From the NCBI RefSeq assembly GCF_002631205.1, contig NZ_PDLO01000002.1, forward strand, positions 124,001 through 188,000: a stretch of DNA of 64,000 nucleotides. The letters are read 5' to 3'. The translations under genes were made by a program, and so were the position numbers. Source of the DNA: Neolewinella marina. Its GTDB lineage: Bacteria > Bacteroidota > Bacteroidia > Chitinophagales > Saprospiraceae. Below the pieces are notes generated by a model, which saw nothing but the letters and a program-made list of their open reading frames with translations, ran no database searches and had not been told where the DNA came from. Positions 61,517-64,000 of the stretch are shown here, in pieces (the first letter of the stretch is position 1; each line of letters begins with the position of its first letter).

Positions 61517-61666
61517 ATGGCGCAAAACGGGAAAAAAACAATTGAGGAACTTCGCAACGACCAGCAGGTAAAGGCGCTGGACCGTAACGCGATGGACCAG
61601 GTAACCGGCGGCAAGCGCCGCGGTCACTGGTTTCGCCGGGTCTGCGGCGGCATCATGCCCCAGTAA
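61517..61666 (+). CDS. Double-glycine leader peptide, 49 aa, candidate pheromone or RiPP precursor
   Basis: Below usual gene-length cut-offs. The leader contains LDRNAMDQVTGG (21-32), which matches the double-glycine consensus: Leu at -12, hydrophobic Met at -7, Val at -4, Gly-Gly at -2/-1. Cleavage after residue 32 would release KRRGHWFRRVCGGIMPQ, 17 residues, strongly basic with one Cys (Cys43). Such leaders are normally cut and exported by C39-peptidase ABC transporters; none is in this window. It lies between a LytTR regulator and a TPR histidine kinase, 31 bases before the latter. The leader match is seen directly; the signal or antimicrobial role is inference. Confidence 0.75.
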   Translation: MAQNGKKTIEELRNDQQVKALDRNAMDQVTGGKRRGHWFRRVCGGIMPQ

Positions 61667-61697
61667 CCCACTTCCTCCGACCGCAGTCTACCCTTCC

Positions 61698-63644
61698 ATG
61701 ATTCATCCGCAGGGCGAGGTCCCTTCGCGGGACGAGGACTTTGAGCAAATCGAAGTCGTACGGGAGCTGCTGGACGACTACGTCTATACCAAACCAAGGC
61801 TGGCCCGCGAACTGCTCGACCGGCAGCGCGACCTGCTGGAAACCTACGAGGCCCAGCTGCCGGGCCTGGAGCACCGGACGGGCCACGATTATCACCTGGC
61901 CTACCACCTCCACCTGGCCAACCTGGAAAGCCAGGAGTACCGCCACGCCGCCGCAGCGGCCCCCTTCCGGGCCGCCCTGGAGATCGCCGAACAGCGGGGC
62001 GACATCGCCGACCGGCTCGAGGTCTACCTGGCCTACACCGGCCACCTCAGCAACCTGGGAGAGATCGAAGCCGCGGGGGACTACCTCGACCGCTGCCAGC
62101 GACTGCTGGAATCCTACCCCAGCGACCGGCTGAGCGCCCACGCCGCCTGCCGCCACGGCTACCTTTACCTCCTCTTCTTCAGCTATCCGAAGGCCACGAT
62201 GAAGTTTCTGGAGGCGGAAACCCTCCTCGAGGGGGGCACCTTCGAGCTTTCTCCCCAGGACCACTACTTCTACTCCCTCACCCAGTCGGGTATGGGAACC
62301 ATCTACCAGAACAGCGGAGAGAGTGAACTCGCCGTGGCCGCCTTCGTAAAGGCGATCCACCGCTGCGAAACCATCGGACTTCGGGCCCGCCTCCCCTGGC
62401 ACCAGCTGAACCTCGGCAAGGAACTCATCAGCGGTGGAGAGTACCAGGAAGCCCTCTCCTACTTCGAGGCCGTGGTGGAGAGTGCCGCCAACGGTTCCTC
62501 ACGGGCCCTGGCCGCCGCCTACGCCAATATGGGTTTCTGCTACCACCACCTGGAACAGCCCGAGCGCGCCAGCGGCTACCTCGACCGCGCCGAAGAAATC
62601 TACCGCAGTGAAGCGGACCCCGACCTGGTGGAACTGGCCAGCATCGGCTTTATGCGCGCCACCCTCCTCATGGACGCCTCCCGCTGGGAGGAGGCCATCG
62701 CCCAGTTGCAGCAGTCGCTGCCCGTGGCCCAGGTGGACGAACATACCAGCGACCCCCGCCTGCTGAGCATGGTAGCCGACGCCTACCTCTACCTGTCGAT
62801 GGCCCACGCCACCACCGGCGATTACCGCTCCGCCTACGAGCACCACTGCACCTACGACCACTACAACCTCCGCTTCCACAAGCAGATCGACATCCTGCGG
62901 CAACAGCAGTTTGCCGCCCAGTTCCGGGCCGAGGAGCGCGAACAGGAAAACCGCCAGCTGAAACTGAGGGCCAGCCAGCTCAAGCTGAAGGCCCTGCGCG
63001 CCCAGATGAACCCCCACTTCCTGTACAATGCCCTGAACAGCATCCAGTCGTTCATCTCGACCAACAACGCCGCGACCGCCAGCAAACACCTGGCCAAGTT
63101 CGCCATGCTGATGCGGCAGAGCCTGGAATACGCCAACCGGGAATACATCACCCTGGAGGAGGAGCGGCAGTTCCTGACCGACTACCTGGAAATCAACCGC
63201 CACCTGCGCTACGAAGGCAAGCTCACCTACCGCGTAAGCCTCCACCCCGACCTCGAGGAGGACATCATCGGCGTACCCACCATGATCCTTCAGCCCTACG
63301 TCGAGAACGCCATCGAGCACGGACTCCGCGGGCAACCGGAAGGCCACATCGACGTGGAATTCTTCCCCGACGATGACGACCACCTCCTGGCTATCGTGAC
63401 CGACAACGGCATCGGCCGGGTACGTGTCCGAGAGATCCAGGCCCGCGACGCCACCCGCCTCCACCACAAATCGCGCGGTACCCAGATCACCGAGTCGCGG
63501 TTGCAGTTGCTTTCCGACGAAGACCGTGAGTGGGTCAAAATTATCGACCTCTACGGCCCCGACCAGGAAGCACTCGGTACCCAGGTGAAAGTGAGGATTC
63601 CCGTCTCGGAGATGCTGCCCCGCCGCGGCGGCCCGAACGCCTAG
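61698..63644 (+). CDS. TPR histidine kinase (LytS/YehU type), apparently cytosolic
   Basis: A 648-aa kinase. Residues about 30-390 are tetratricopeptide-like helical repeats. A coiled coil follows (about 393-435), then the His_kinase domain with His440 (MNPHFLYNAL), N box Asn537 (VENAIEHGL), and the G1 DNGIGR motif. I see no signal peptide and no clear membrane helix; related Bacteroidota kinases usually have a TM segment between the repeats and the kinase. A cytosolic TPR sensor could bind an internalised peptide, as RNPP-family receptors do in Firmicutes; that parallel is inference. It pairs naturally with the LytTR regulator upstream. Start ATG 61698. Confidence 0.9.
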   Translation: MIHPQGEVPSRDEDFEQIEVVRELLDDYVYTKPRLARELLDRQRDLLETYEAQLPGLEHRTGHDYHLAYHLHLANLESQEYRHAAAAAPFRAALEIAEQRGDIADRLEVYLAYTGHLSNLGEIEAAGDYLDRCQRLLESYPSDRLSAHAACRHGYLYLLFFSYPKATMKFLEAETLLEGGTFELSPQDHYFYSLTQSGMGTIYQNSGESELAVAAFVKAIHRCETIGLRARLPWHQLNLGKELISGGEYQEALSYFEAVVESAANGSSRALAAAYANMGFCYHHLEQPERASGYLDRAEEIYRSEADPDLVELASIGFMRATLLMDASRWEEAIAQLQQSLPVAQVDEHTSDPRLLSMVADAYLYLSMAHATTGDYRSAYEHHCTYDHYNLRFHKQIDILRQQQFAAQFRAEEREQENRQLKLRASQLKLKALRAQMNPHFLYNALNSIQSFISTNNAATASKHLAKFAMLMRQSLEYANREYITLEEERQFLTDYLEINRHLRYEGKLTYRVSLHPDLEEDIIGVPTMILQPYVENAIEHGLRGQPEGHIDVEFFPDDDDHLLAIVTDNGIGRVRVREIQARDATRLHHKSRGTQITESRLQLLSDEDREWVKIIDLYGPDQEALGTQVKVRIPVSEMLPRRGGPNA

Positions 63645-63697
63645 TCCGGCATCTGCGCCGGTAGGCGTACCTTACCTCCCACAATTGTTCCCGGAAC

Positions 63698-64000
63698 ATG
63701 CCCTCCAGAAGTCTGCGTCACCGTATCCACGAAATTATTTTCGAGGCCGATACTCCGGCCGGCAAGTACTTCGACGTAATCCTGCTGGGACTGATCTGCC
63801 TCTCCATCCTGGTGGTCATGCTGGAGAGTTCGGCGGATTTCAACCAGACTTACGGCACCCTTTTTTTCTACATCGAGTGGTTCCTGACGATCGTATTCAC
63901 CATTGAGTACATCCTGCGGCTGTGGGTCACCATCAATCCGGTGAGGTACGCCCTGAGCTTCTACGGCATCGTAGACATCCTGGCCATTCTCCCCTCCTAC
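63698..64000 (+). CDS. Ion-channel protein (voltage-gated cation channel family), 5' part
   Basis: The frame runs off the right edge, so only 101 residues are visible. MPSRSLRHRIHEIIFEADTP is followed by hydrophobic helices S1 (about 25-44), S2 (about 55-76, FFYIEWFLTIVFTIEYILRLW) and the start of S3 (FYGIVDILAILPSY). This matches the bacterial Ion_trans/voltage-gated potassium channel opening. The pore and any selectivity filter lie beyond the window. Start ATG 63698. Confidence 0.8.
   Translation, partial: MPSRSLRHRIHEIIFEADTPAGKYFDVILLGLICLSILVVMLESSADFNQTYGTLFFYIEWFLTIVFTIEYILRLWVTINPVRYALSFYGIVDILAILPSY

Overview
The window looks like the chromosome of a GC-rich Bacteroidota of the Lewinella/Saprospiria type; this is inferred from gene content, not from a search. 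The supporting signs are type IX secretion (T9SS) C-terminal sorting domains on six proteins, a PorV homologue, Bacteroidota-type -7 promoter elements (TAnnTTTG and close variants), and a TPP riboswitch in front of a TonB-dependent receptor. No rRNA, tRNA, IS element, prophage or CRISPR array was seen.

Layout. 1-4.4 kb: two tandem secreted ExeM/NucH-type nucleases, the first cut by the window edge. 4.4-7.9 kb (minus): an HtrA-like protease, then a TonB receptor under a TPP riboswitch. 8.0-14.4 kb (plus): a GH20 hexosaminidase lipoprotein, alpha/beta hydrolase, Gfo/Idh/MocA oxidoreductase, YbhN-type membrane protein and M50 protease. 14.3-21.6 kb: an OmpH/Skp chaperone (minus), a GH73-type glucosaminidase (plus), then a minus-strand housekeeping block: acpP, fabF, rnc, a histidine kinase translationally coupled to mnmE, and a small beta-barrel protein. 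21.7-27.1 kb: PorV, a DUF1015 protein, a LolC/E-type permease and tyrS.

27.4-56.3 kb holds four very large secreted paralogues in a row (4737, 919, 2689 and 992 aa). They are mosaics of beta-propeller, Ig/PKD, malectin-like, thrombospondin-3 and unassigned domains, each ending in a T9SS sorting domain. A roughly 150-residue module that opens with an EAEC signature and closes with an NC signature occurs 14 times across them. PorV, encoded nearby, is the outer-membrane shuttle protein expected to serve such cargo.

56.3-64.0 kb: gmhA, maf, a PpiD-like foldase, a 58-aa membrane protein, LptC, then a compact signalling cassette: a LytTR response regulator, a 49-aa peptide with a double-glycine leader (61517-61666), and a TPR histidine kinase with no visible membrane segment. 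An ion-channel gene runs off the right edge. The peptide/LytTR/TPR-kinase cassette is the best candidate for an undescribed system: it resembles a peptide-pheromone circuit, but that function is inference.
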